The notes beneath the pieces are model-generated. The model was not told the DNA's origin. It searched no databases and saw only the letters and a program-made list of their open reading frames with translations. This document shows positions 8,402 through 15,870 of a stretch of DNA of 64,000 bases, piece by piece. The stretch's first letter is position 1. Each line of letters opens with the position of its first letter. The stretch lies in the NCBI RefSeq assembly GCF_017876625.1, contig NZ_JAGIOH010000001.1, positions 2,294,001-2,358,000 on the forward strand, in the 5' to 3' direction. Source of the stretch: Streptomyces syringium. Its GTDB lineage: Bacteria > Actinomycetota > Actinomycetes > Streptomycetales > Streptomycetaceae. A program made the translations under genes and the position numbers.

Positions 8402-9270
8402 CGTCCCCTCACCACCCGCCCCGCACAAGGACGGCGACCGTGCTCCGCTCCCTCTTCGCCCCCCGCACCCGCCGCCTGCCGGCCCCCGTGCCGCCGGGCA
8501 CCGTGCTGGCCGAAGCCCTGGGCGTGCGGCTGCGGTTGGGCGCTCGTACCGTCCTGGACGGGGTCGATGTGCACGTCGCCGCGGGCGAGGTGCTGGCGCT
8601 CGTCGGGCCGAACGGCGCCGGGAAGTCGACGCTGCTGGCCGCGCTCGCCTGCGATCTGACGCCCGAGTCGGGCGAGGTGCGGATCGACGGGCAGCCCGCC
8701 GGGGCGTGGTCGGCCGGCGAACTGGCGCTGCGCCGGGCCGTGCTGCCGCAGTCGGCCGCGCTGTCGTTCCCGTTCGCGGTCGAAGAGGTCGTGCGGATGG
8801 GGCGTGCCCCCTGGGCGGGGACGGCCGCGGAGGACGAGGACGAGGAGGCGGTACGGACGGCGATGGCCGTGACGGAGGTGACCGGTTTCGCCGCCCGGCC
8901 GTTCTCGGCGCTCTCCGGGGGCGAGCGGGCCCGGGTCGCGCTCGCCCGCGTCCTCGCACAGCGGACCCCGGTGCTGCTGCTCGACGAGCCGACCGCCGCA
9001 CTGGACCTGCGCCACCAGGAACTGGTGCTGAGGATCTGCCGGGAGCGGGCCGGGGCGGGGGCCGCGGTGGTCGTCGTCCTGCACGACCTCGGGCTCGCCG
9101 GCGCCTACGCGGACCGGGTGGCCGTGCTGCACGAGGGCCGCGTCGCCGCCGACGGCCCGCCCGGTCGTATCTTCGCGCCGGAGCTGCTCGGTCGTGTATA
9201 CCAACAACCGGTAGAAGTGATTCCGCATCCGCGCACCGGCGGGCCCCTGGTGATCCCGTGCCGGGATTGA
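8398..9270 (+). CDS. hmuV: Heme ABC transporter ATP-binding protein
   Basis: About 290 residues. It powers heme import by HmuU. Walker A is GPNGAGKST, the Q-loop lies at VLPQSAALSF, the ABC signature is LSGGERARVALARVLA, Walker B is VLLLDEPTAALD and the switch His is in VVLHDLGLA. The start is taken as the GTG at 8398, which overlaps the hmuU stop (GTGA); a GTG two codons upstream is equally possible. The C-terminal RIFAPELLGRVYQQPVEVIPH is typical of heme/cobalamin/siderophore ATPases. No separate promoter is seen. Confidence 0.9.
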   Translation: MTSPHHPPRTRTATVLRSLFAPRTRRLPAPVPPGTVLAEALGVRLRLGARTVLDGVDVHVAAGEVLALVGPNGAGKSTLLAALACDLTPESGEVRIDGQPAGAWSAGELALRRAVLPQSAALSFPFAVEEVVRMGRAPWAGTAAEDEDEEAVRTAMAVTEVTGFAARPFSALSGGERARVALARVLAQRTPVLLLDEPTAALDLRHQELVLRICRERAGAGAAVVVVLHDLGLAGAYADRVAVLHEGRVAADGPPGRIFAPELLGRVYQQPVEVIPHPRTGGPLVIPCRD

Positions 9271-9319
9271 ACAGTCCTTGCCCCGTGAGAGCAGGATCAC
9301 GACCCCCCGTGGGAACTAT

Positions 9320-9338
9320 TTAGGCAAGCCTCAGATAA
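9320..9338. promoter_or_regulatory. Weak iron box upstream of efeO
   Basis: TTAGGCAAGCCTCAGATAA retains the TTAGG-N4-CCT core but matches only about 13 of 19 consensus bases. It lies 75 bases before the efeO start and makes efeOBU a separately regulated member of the iron regulon. Confidence 0.6.
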
Positions 9339-9412
9339 GTTGGGGCGGCTTAATTTGCCCCTGCCTGTTTCCGTCCTTTTTGTGACCCGTCCGAGCCAAG
9401 CCTGGAGCTTCC

Positions 9413-10549
9413 ATGCGCGTCCTCCGCTCCTCCGTCGTCGCCGCCGTCTCGGCCGTGGCGGCCCTGACCGCCGTGTCCGGCTGCGCCGAGAAGTCGGACA
9501 CCGAGGGATCCGACGCGATCAAGGTCACGGCCTCCGACGACGCGTGCGAGGTCTCCAAGACCTCCTTCCCGGCCGGCCATGTGAAGCTCGCCGTCAAGAA
9601 CAAGGGCGACAAGGTCACCGAGGTCTACGTCTACGCCCCCGGCGACCGCATCGTGACCGAGCGCGAGAACATAGGCCCCGGCACCAAGGTGGAGATCGCC
9701 GCCGAGATCAAGGCCGGCTCCTACGAGATCGCGTGCAAGCCCGGCATGAAGGGCGACGGCATCCGGCAGAAGGTCACCGCCACCGGCGGCGGTGCGCCGA
9801 AGAAGCGCGACCCGGAGCTGGACAAGGCCGTCGCGGAGTACCGCAAGTACGTCCTGGCGCAGGCCGAGGAGACGATCCCCGCCGCCCAGAAGTTCGTCGA
9901 CGCGGTCAAGAAGGACGACCTCGACGAGGCGAAGAAGCTCTACGCCCCCTCCCGCGTCGGCTGGGAGCGCACCGAGCCGGTCGCCGAGTCCTTCGGCGAC
10001 ATCGACCCGAAGGTCGACGTGCGCGAGGACGGCCTGGAGAAGGGCCAGAAGTGGACCGGCTGGCACAAGCTGGAGAAGTCCCTGTGGGACGCCAAGAAGA
10101 TCACTGAGGACGACAAGAAGCTGGCCGACCAGCTGATGGCCGACCTCAAGGACTGGCAGAAGCGCGTCGGCACCGCCGACATCACCCCGACCAGCATGGC
10201 CAACGGCGCCAAGGAGCTGCTGGACGAGGTGGCCACCGGCAAGGTGACCGGCGAGGAGGAGCGCTACAGCCACACCGACCTGGTCGACTTCCACGCCAAC
10301 GTGGAGGGCGCCGAGAAGTCCTACGAACTGCTCAAGCCGGTCGCCGCGAAGAACGACGCGGCGCTCACCAAGGAGCTGGACAAGCAGTTCGCCGCGCTGA
10401 AGAAGCTGCTCGACGAGTACCGCGAGGGTGACGGCTTCAAGTCCTACGACACCGACACCGTCGGCAAGGACGACCGCAAGAAGCTCTCCGACGCGGTCAA
10501 CGCGCTCGCCGAGCCGCTGTCCAAGCTCGCCGCCGCCGTCGCCAAGTAG
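9413..10549 (+). CDS. efeO: Iron uptake lipoprotein EfeO (cupredoxin plus M75 domain)
   Basis: 378 residues. Signal sequence with lipobox VSGC (Cys about 24), so it is an extracytoplasmic lipoprotein. Residues about 35-125 form the cupredoxin-like domain (FPAGHVKLAVKNKGDKVTEV, GSYEIACKPGMKGDGI) that binds metal. The rest is the helical M75 peptidase-like domain containing WHKLEKSLW, the conserved HxxE motif. In the EfeUOB system EfeO binds iron outside the membrane and passes it to the permease EfeU. The ATG at 9413 is the first start. efeB follows after 11 bases, giving the order efeO-efeB-efeU. Confidence 0.93.
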   Translation: MRVLRSSVVAAVSAVAALTAVSGCAEKSDTEGSDAIKVTASDDACEVSKTSFPAGHVKLAVKNKGDKVTEVYVYAPGDRIVTERENIGPGTKVEIAAEIKAGSYEIACKPGMKGDGIRQKVTATGGGAPKKRDPELDKAVAEYRKYVLAQAEETIPAAQKFVDAVKKDDLDEAKKLYAPSRVGWERTEPVAESFGDIDPKVDVREDGLEKGQKWTGWHKLEKSLWDAKKITEDDKKLADQLMADLKDWQKRVGTADITPTSMANGAKELLDEVATGKVTGEEERYSHTDLVDFHANVEGAEKSYELLKPVAAKNDAALTKELDKQFAALKKLLDEYREGDGFKSYDTDTVGKDDRKKLSDAVNALAEPLSKLAAAVAK

Positions 10550-10560
10550 GGGGGCCCGGG

Positions 10561-11850
10561 ATGCCGGAAGAGACCACTGCGGAAACCACGGCGGAGACCA
10601 CCGCGAAGTCCGGGGCGGCGCCCTCGCGCCGCTCGCTGCTCGGCTGGGGCGGTGCCGGGCTCGCGCTCGGCGCCGTCGCCGCCGGCGGCACCGCGGCCGC
10701 GCTGCGCACCGGCGGCGACGCCCAGCCGGCCGCCCTGAGCGGTGACGCGGTGCCTTTCCACGGCACCCACCAGGCGGGCATCGCCACGGCCGTTCAGGAC
10801 CGGCTGCACTTCGCCGCGTTCGACGTGACGACCGGCGACCGTGCCGCGCTGATCGCCCTGCTCAAGGAGTGGACCGCGGCCGCCGCGCTCATGACCGCCG
10901 GGCACGAGGTCGGCGAGGGCACGGCCGGCACCCAGCCGGAGGCACCGCCGGACGACACCGGCGAGGCGCTCGGCCTCAAGCCCTCCCGGCTGACGCTGAC
11001 CTTCGGCATCGGGCCCGGCCTCTTCGAGAAGGACGGCAAGGACCGCTTCGGGCTGAAGTCCCGGCGGCCGAAGGCCCTGATCGACCTGCCCGTCTTCCCC
11101 GGCGACAACCTCGACGCGGCCCGCAGCGGCGGCGACCTGTGCGTCCAGGCCTGCGCGGACGACCCGCAGGTCGCGGTGCACGCGATCCGCAACCTCGCCC
11201 GGATCGGCATGGGCAAGGTCGCCATCCGCTGGTCGCAGCTCGGCTTCGGCAAGACGTCCTCGACGACGCCCGACGCACAGACCCCGCGCAACATGCTGGG
11301 CTTCAAGGACGGCACCCGGAACATCTCGGGCACCGACACCGAGGCCCTCGCCCGGCACGTCTGGGTCGGCGAGAAGGACGGACCCGAGTGGATGGTCGAC
11401 GGGTCCTACCTCGTCGCCCGCCGCATCCGGATGCACATCGAGACCTGGGACCGCACCTCGCTCAAGGAGCAGGAGGACATCTTCGGCCGCGACAAGGTCG
11501 AGGGTGCCCCGCAGGGCAAGCAGCGCGAGCGCGACGAGCCGAACCTCAAGGCGATGCTCCCGGACGCGCATGTGCGCCTCGCCCACCCCGACAGCAACGG
11601 CGGGGCGACGATCCTGCGCCGCGGCTACTCCTTCACCGACGGCACGGACGGGCTGGGCCGGCTGGACGCGGGCCTGTTCTTCCTGGCCTACCAGCGCGAT
11701 GTGCGCGACGGCTTCGTACCGGTGCAGACCCGCCTCTCGCGGAGCGACGCGCTCAACGAGTACATCCAGCACGTGGGTTCGGCGGTCTTCGCCGTGCCAC
11801 CGGGCGTCCGCGACAAGGGCGACTGGTGGGGCAAGGCGCTCTTCTCGTGA
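10561..11850 (+). CDS. efeB: Tat-exported Dyp-type heme peroxidase / deferrochelatase EfeB
   Basis: 429 residues. The N-terminus has a twin-arginine signal (SRRSLLGWGGAGLALG), so the folded, heme-loaded enzyme is exported by Tat. The Dyp peroxidase signature GFKDGTRN (catalytic Asp) is present, as are conserved GGDLCVQACADDPQVAVHAIRN and the C-terminal DGLGRLDAGLFFLAYQRD. EfeB is thought to oxidise ferrous iron and/or help extract iron from heme outside the cell, supporting EfeO and EfeU. The N-terminal Glu/Thr repeat (TTAETTAETTA) is low complexity. It is co-transcribed with efeO and probably efeU. Confidence 0.93.
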   Translation: MPEETTAETTAETTAKSGAAPSRRSLLGWGGAGLALGAVAAGGTAAALRTGGDAQPAALSGDAVPFHGTHQAGIATAVQDRLHFAAFDVTTGDRAALIALLKEWTAAAALMTAGHEVGEGTAGTQPEAPPDDTGEALGLKPSRLTLTFGIGPGLFEKDGKDRFGLKSRRPKALIDLPVFPGDNLDAARSGGDLCVQACADDPQVAVHAIRNLARIGMGKVAIRWSQLGFGKTSSTTPDAQTPRNMLGFKDGTRNISGTDTEALARHVWVGEKDGPEWMVDGSYLVARRIRMHIETWDRTSLKEQEDIFGRDKVEGAPQGKQRERDEPNLKAMLPDAHVRLAHPDSNGGATILRRGYSFTDGTDGLGRLDAGLFFLAYQRDVRDGFVPVQTRLSRSDALNEYIQHVGSAVFAVPPGVRDKGDWWGKALFS

Positions 11851-11911
11851 CCGACGGCGTGCACAACGGCGTGACCGGCGGTCTCTCCACACCAACGGAA
11901 GGGGAAGCCGC

Positions 11912-12868
11912 GTGTTCGGCAACTACCTGATCGGCCTGCGCGAGGGGCTGGAGGCCAGCCTGGTCGTCTGCATTCTCGTCGCCTACCTGGTGAAGACCGG
12001 GCGCCGGGACGCGCTGTTGCCCATCTGGCTCGGCATCGGCGCCGCCGTGCTGCTCAGCATGGCCTTCGGGGCACTGCTGCAGTTCGGCTCCCGGACCATG
12101 ACCTTCGAGGCGCAGGAGCTGCTGGGCGGCTCGCTGTCGATCGTCGCGGTCTGCCTGGTGACGTGGATGGTCTTCTGGATGCGGCGCACCGCGCGGCATC
12201 TGAAGCGGGAGCTGCACGGCAAGCTGGACGCGGCACTGGCGATGGGCACGACCGCCCTGGTCGTCACGGCGTTCCTGGCGGTGGGCCGCGAGGGCCTGGA
12301 GACCGCGCTGTTCATCTGGACCGCGGTGGAGGCCACGGACGACGGTGTGCGGCCGCTGGTCGGCGCGGTCCTGGGGCTGCTCACCGCGGTGGTGCTGGGC
12401 TGGCTGTTCTACCGCGGCGCGGTCCGCATCAACCTGGCGAAGTTCTTCACGTGGACCGGTGCGATGCTCATCGTCGTGGCGGCGGGCGTGCTCGCCTACG
12501 GCTTCCACGATCTGCAGGAGGCGGAGTTCCTGCCGGGGCTGCACGACCGGGCCTTCGACGTCAGCGACCAGATCCCGAGCGACAGCTGGTACGGCACGCT
12601 GCTCAAGGGCATCTTCAACTTCCAGCCGGACCCGACGTGGGTCCAGGTCGCGGTGTGGTCGCTGTATCTGGTCCCCACCCTTGTCTTCTTCTTCGCCCCG
12701 GGTAGGGTTGCGCCGTCCCAAGCAGCCCCCAAGGAGTCGAAGCGCGATGAGACGCCGGTTGCCCCGTCGACTGTTCACAGCTCTGGCGGCGACGACGCTG
12801 CTGACGGCGACCGGATGCATGACGGTGCACGGCGAACGGGAGATCATCCCGTCGGTGAGCAGGGCTGA
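11912..12868 (+). CDS. efeU: Iron permease EfeU (FTR1 family)
   Basis: 318 residues with about seven transmembrane helices. Both FTR1 iron-translocation motifs of the REXXE type are present: REGLEAS in helix 1 and REGLETA in helix 4. The GTG start at 11912 has AAGGGGA upstream and gives the expected N-terminus FGNYLIGLREGLEASLVV. The last roughly 55 residues (after LVFFFAPGRVA) are hydrophilic and not part of the permease fold, and the final 122 bases overlap the next gene in another frame, so the tail may have grown by loss of an original stop. It imports iron delivered by EfeO. Confidence 0.92.
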   Translation: MFGNYLIGLREGLEASLVVCILVAYLVKTGRRDALLPIWLGIGAAVLLSMAFGALLQFGSRTMTFEAQELLGGSLSIVAVCLVTWMVFWMRRTARHLKRELHGKLDAALAMGTTALVVTAFLAVGREGLETALFIWTAVEATDDGVRPLVGAVLGLLTAVVLGWLFYRGAVRINLAKFFTWTGAMLIVVAAGVLAYGFHDLQEAEFLPGLHDRAFDVSDQIPSDSWYGTLLKGIFNFQPDPTWVQVAVWSLYLVPTLVFFFAPGRVAPSQAAPKESKRDETPVAPSTVHSSGGDDAADGDRMHDGARRTGDHPVGEQG

Positions 12869-13745
12869 GGCCCCGAAGGTCCTGGAGCGCTTCACCGAGG
12901 GCTACAACGAGGCGTACCGCAAGCTCGACCCGGCCGCCGTGGAGCGGGTCGAGACCGGCGCCCTGGCCGAGATCGGCAAGGCCGACCTCGCGGCCCAGCG
13001 GGCGGCGACGCCGGAAGGCAACCCCGGCTATCCCGCCCTGACGCTGGCGGACGCCCGCTTCACCATTCCGAGGATGGCGGGGTGGCCGAAGTTCTTCGTC
13101 GCGGACGCCCGGAGCAACCGCGACAAGAACCGCTGGTTCGTGGTGTTCACGCGCGCGGCGGCGAAGGAGCCGTGGAAGGCCGCGTACCTGTCGATCCTCA
13201 GCGACCACGAGATACCGAAGTTCGCCATCGACAAGGACGGTTGGGCCGAGCCGGTACCGGCCACGGGCGGGGCGGACGGTACGTCGGGCGCGGCCGCGGG
13301 CCTGCGCACGGACCCCACCGCGGTGAGCACGGCGTACACGGACTATCTGCGCACCGGCCGGGGGCAGGTCTTCGCCCCGGGCAAGGCGACGTCGGCGCTC
13401 CGCGAGGACCGGGGCAAGCGGGTGCGGACCCCGAACTACTGGACCGAGTTCATCGACACCCCCGAGCGGGCCCCCGCCTTCCCCTCGTTCGCGCTGCGCA
13501 CCGACGACGGCGGTGCGCTGGTGTTCTTCACCGCACACCACCGGGAGAAGCGCACCATGGCCAAGGGCCTGCGGCCCACGCTCACCGAGCGGCGCACCAA
13601 GGCCCTGCTGTCCGGCGAGCTCAAGAGCGCGGTCACCTTCGTGCGGGTCTCGGAGTCGGCGGTGAAGGTCCCGGCGAAGTCGGCGGACCGCCGCGTCGTC
13701 TTCCTCAACCGTATCGAGAGCCTGACGGCCGCGAAGGGCGAATAG
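12747..13745 (+). CDS. Predicted lipoprotein, last gene of the efe operon
   Basis: 332 residues. It starts at the ATG at 12747 with AAGGAG about 10 bases upstream; the N-terminus RRRLPRRLFTALAATTLLTA leads to lipobox ATGC, so it is a secreted lipoprotein. The mature part has two similar halves (WFVVFTRAAAKEPWKAAYLS, and later GALVFFTAHHREKRTM) reminiscent of DUF-type secreted Streptomyces proteins, but I recognise no characterised family. The reading frame overlaps the 3' end of efeU by 122 bases. Its place suggests a link to iron uptake or envelope function, which is inference only. Confidence 0.8.
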   Translation: MRRRLPRRLFTALAATTLLTATGCMTVHGEREIIPSVSRAEAPKVLERFTEGYNEAYRKLDPAAVERVETGALAEIGKADLAAQRAATPEGNPGYPALTLADARFTIPRMAGWPKFFVADARSNRDKNRWFVVFTRAAAKEPWKAAYLSILSDHEIPKFAIDKDGWAEPVPATGGADGTSGAAAGLRTDPTAVSTAYTDYLRTGRGQVFAPGKATSALREDRGKRVRTPNYWTEFIDTPERAPAFPSFALRTDDGGALVFFTAHHREKRTMAKGLRPTLTERRTKALLSGELKSAVTFVRVSESAVKVPAKSADRRVVFLNRIESLTAAKGE

Positions 13746-13746
13746 G

Positions 13747-13976
13747 CCTGGCCGGCGGACTTCGGCGACAGGCCCCGTCCTTGCCGCCTGCGGCGGCGAG
13801 CCCGTCACCTGGCCAGGGACTTCGGCGACAGGCCCGTTCTTTTGCCGCCTGCGGCGGCGAGCGCCCTGCGGGCGCGTCCTCAATCGCCGGACGGGCTTGA
13901 TGCGGCCGGGCTCAGCCCGAACCGGTCCGCCGGAGAGGCTTGATGTGGCCGGGCTCAGCCCAGACCAGTCCGCCGG
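13747..13976. repeat. Two pairs of imperfect direct repeats after the efe operon
   Basis: Unit A (13747-13800 and 13808-13861) shares CCTGGCC, then GACTTCGGCGACAGGCCC and TTGCCGCCTGCGGCGGCGAG; each copy contains a short stem (GCCGCC-TGC-GGCGGC). Unit B (13896-13933 and 13939-13976) shares CTTGATG, CGGCCGGGCTCAGCCC and GTCCGCCGG. Between them lies a CTCAATCGCCGGACGGGCTT copy of the dispersed terminator-associated repeat. The block separates convergent genes and holds no open reading frame. Confidence 0.7.
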
Positions 13977-13983
13977 CCAGGCA

Positions 13984-14715
13984 CTAGCGGCCGATCGGCC
14001 AGGCGGCGGAGTCGTGGTGATCGTGGTCGGGGCGGTCCCCCACGTACTGTGCGCAGGCGTCGGTGAGGGCTTCCAGCAGCGTCAGCGGGTCGGGCAGCGG
14101 CCGCTCGGGGCCGGCCAGCCAGGCCACCTTGCCGTCATCGGGCAGCTGTGACGGCGGCAGCAGCACATAGCTGCCCCGGCAGTGCCAGCGCAGCCCGGGA
14201 TGCTCGTCCATCGTCTCGGGATGGCTGTCCAGCTCGCAGGGCCACCACTCGTCCTCGTCGTCCGGGGTGCCGCGGGTGGCGGTGAAGAACAGCATGCGGT
14301 CGGGGGTGACGGTGGCGACGGGGCCGACGTCCACACCGGCCTCCTCCAGCCGGGCCAGGGCCTGCCGGCCGGCCTCGGCCGGTACGTCGAGCACGTCGTG
14401 CGCGATGCCGGTGGCGGTGATGAAGTTCGCCTCCGGCTGGGCGCGCAGCCACTTGGTGACCTTCTCGGGGTCGGTCGTGGCGAGGGTCTGCCAGGCGAAG
14501 GAGACGGGGTGCCGGCCCGGGGTGGGACAGCCGATGCGCTCACACGAACAGCCGTACCCGGAAGGGTGCGCGGCGGGGGCCAGGGGATACCCCGCGGCGG
14601 CCGCGGCCAGGAGCAGCTCCTCGCGGGCGGCCGCGAGGGCCGCCTCCGTGCCCGCATCGCCGCCCGCTCCCCTGGGACGGCGCAGCCACTGGGAGAACCT
14701 GCTCATGCGTTCCAT
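13984..14715 (-). CDS. Stand-alone bifunctional DNA primase/polymerase (prim-pol) domain protein
   Basis: 243 residues (or 239 from the internal ATG at 14703). The architecture follows the N-terminal prim-pol domain of archaeal and plasmid replicases: a Cys-containing segment (YGCSCERIGCPTPGRHP), then FAWQTLATTDPEKVTKWLRA, ANFITATGIAHDVLDVPAEAG with the acidic DVPAE stretch, GPVATVTPDRMLFFTATRG and HCRGSYVLLPPSQL. No helicase domain follows, so the protein is a domain-only version. In Streptomyces such proteins are chromosomal, of unknown role. Nucleotidyl transfer activity is not guaranteed because the metal-binding acidic residues should be checked. It is transcribed alone, with repeats downstream. 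Confidence 0.75.
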   Translation of the reverse strand: MERMSRFSQWLRRPRGAGGDAGTEAALAAAREELLLAAAAAGYPLAPAAHPSGYGCSCERIGCPTPGRHPVSFAWQTLATTDPEKVTKWLRAQPEANFITATGIAHDVLDVPAEAGRQALARLEEAGVDVGPVATVTPDRMLFFTATRGTPDDEDEWWPCELDSHPETMDEHPGLRWHCRGSYVLLPPSQLPDDGKVAWLAGPERPLPDPLTLLEALTDACAQYVGDRPDHDHHDSAAWPIGR

Positions 14716-14846
14716 CTATCCCCTCACTTCGACCGCGGTCTCCGGTCAATGCTGCCACCATCCTGCTCCCGGTGTGACCGCCGGACCCATCCGGGGGGTG
14801 TGAGACCGGACGCGTCCCCGCCGTGCGGCGGGGCTCCGCGGGGGTG

Positions 14847-15440
14847 TCAGCGGGGGGTGACGGCGCGCATCAGCAGGTCGACGAGGGTGTCGGTGAAGTC
14901 GTAGGTGAGCGGGCCCGTGCGCATGAGCCAGCGCTGGGTGAAGGGGCCGAGGAGCATCTCGACGGCGATCCGCACCTCGACGTCCTCGGCGATGTGGCCC
15001 GCTTCCTTGGCCTTGGCCAGCCGGTCGACGTAGGCCTTCACGCCCGTGTCCTGGAGCTTGGCCACGAACTGTTCGGACAGCTCGCGGTCGTTCGCCCCGG
15101 CGGTCGCGAGCGCGCGGTAGGGGGCCTCGAACTTCGGATCGTTGAATTCATCGACGGTGGCGCGCAGCACGAGCTTGAGGTCGGCCGCCAGGTCGCCGGT
15201 GTCGGGCAGCACGTTCTCGGTGTCGCCCGCGTCCGCGGTGAACGCGTCGAGCAGTACGGCGGCCTTCGACGGCCACCAGCGGTAGATCGTCTGCTTGCCC
15301 ACGCCCGCGCGGGCGGCGATGCCTTCGATGGTGAGTTTGTCGTACCCGACCTCGCCCACGAGTTCGAGGGCTGCGTCGAAGATCGCGCGGCGGGACCGTT
15401 CACTGCGGCGGGTGGCGTCGGGGGTCTTGGTGGTGGCCAT
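14847..15440 (-). CDS. TetR family transcriptional regulator
   Basis: 197 residues from the ATG at 15440. The N-terminal HTH is canonical: RRAIFDAALELVGEVGYDKL, then IEGIAARAGVGKQTIYRWWP. The C-terminal ligand domain (TetR_C_11-like: YRALATAGANDRELSEQFVA) is of the type found beside efflux or small stress genes. It is divergent from the 60-residue protein gene at 15573, and the short intergenic region carries several inverted repeats with CGAACCG/CGTCTCG half-sites, so it most likely represses itself and that gene. The effector is unknown. An upstream in-frame start at 15497 is rejected because it would run through the operator region. Confidence 0.88.
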   Translation of the reverse strand: MATTKTPDATRRSERSRRAIFDAALELVGEVGYDKLTIEGIAARAGVGKQTIYRWWPSKAAVLLDAFTADAGDTENVLPDTGDLAADLKLVLRATVDEFNDPKFEAPYRALATAGANDRELSEQFVAKLQDTGVKAYVDRLAKAKEAGHIAEDVEVRIAVEMLLGPFTQRWLMRTGPLTYDFTDTLVDLLMRAVTPR

Positions 15441-15498
15441 GCCCACGAGTCTAGCGGGATTCGAGGCGAACCGTATCGTCTCCAGGACGCTTGACAAG

Positions 15499-15512
15499 AC
15501 GAACCGTCTCGT
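15499..15512. promoter_or_regulatory. Candidate TetR operator overlapping a promoter
   Basis: ACGAACCGTCTCGT is a near-palindrome located just after TTGACA (15491-15496, a perfect -35 hexamer) that reads toward the gene at 15573. A related half-site, CGAACCGTATCGTCT, lies nearer to the TetR start. Binding here would block both divergent promoters. Confidence 0.5.
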
Positions 15513-15527
15513 TCAGAGTGAAGCCAG

Positions 15528-15548
15528 AGCGAGACGCCCCGTCTCGCT
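15528..15548. promoter_or_regulatory. Perfect inverted repeat in the leader of the small gene
   Basis: AGCGAGACG, three bases, then CGTCTCGCT: nine-base perfect arms 25 bases before the ATG at 15573. It shares the GAGACG/CGTCTC half-site with the upstream operator, so it may be a second TetR site; it could equally be an RNA hairpin in the 5' leader. Confidence 0.5.
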
Positions 15549-15572
15549 TCCCTCCAGTGAAAGGAGACCCCC

Positions 15573-15755
15573 ATGAGCCGGGGCAACGCGGGCGGAATGC
15601 TCGGAGTCGGCGGTACGCGCAGCAACCTCTCCCGCACGGCGCTGCGCGGCGGCGGCCGGGGCGGCCGGGCCGGGGGCGGCGCCGATGCGAACGCGCAGAA
15701 GCGGGAGCTGTTGCGCAAGTTGCGGGAAGGCCGAACCGGAACCACGGGAGTGTGA
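15573..15755 (+). CDS. Small Gly/Arg-rich protein (DUF6243-like, 60 aa)
   Basis: Starts MSRGNAGGMLGVGGTRSNLS, continues with a Gly/Arg-rich middle (RGGGRGGRAGGGADAN) and ends in a basic amphipathic helix (AQKRELLRKLREGR). AAAGGAG lies just upstream of the ATG. I recognise this as the type of small protein annotated as DUF6243 beside TetR genes in Streptomyces; function unknown. The disordered Arg/Gly stretch resembles nucleic-acid-binding tails, which is only suggestive. Control by the divergent TetR repressor is likely from the operator arrangement. Confidence 0.75.
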   Translation: MSRGNAGGMLGVGGTRSNLSRTALRGGGRGGRAGGGADANAQKRELLRKLREGRTGTTGV

Positions 15756-15815
15756 ACGAGCCACCGCTAAACCACCCGTACGGTTCATGCGCGGTGGGCG
15801 GTGAGCGTGGACCAT

Positions 15816-15849
15816 TTGGGCACGTACGGCTACCTCCGTACGTGCCCAA
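15816..15849 (+). promoter_or_regulatory. 14-bp-arm hairpin directly upstream of dimethylargininase
   Basis: TTGGGCACGTACGG, a six-base loop and the exact complement end 9 bases before the ribosome binding site of the gene starting at 15871. It may be an operator, an RNA element controlling translation, or the terminator of the preceding small gene. No T tract follows. Confidence 0.6.
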
Positions 15850-15870
15850 CGCCCCTGTGAGGAGCGCTCC

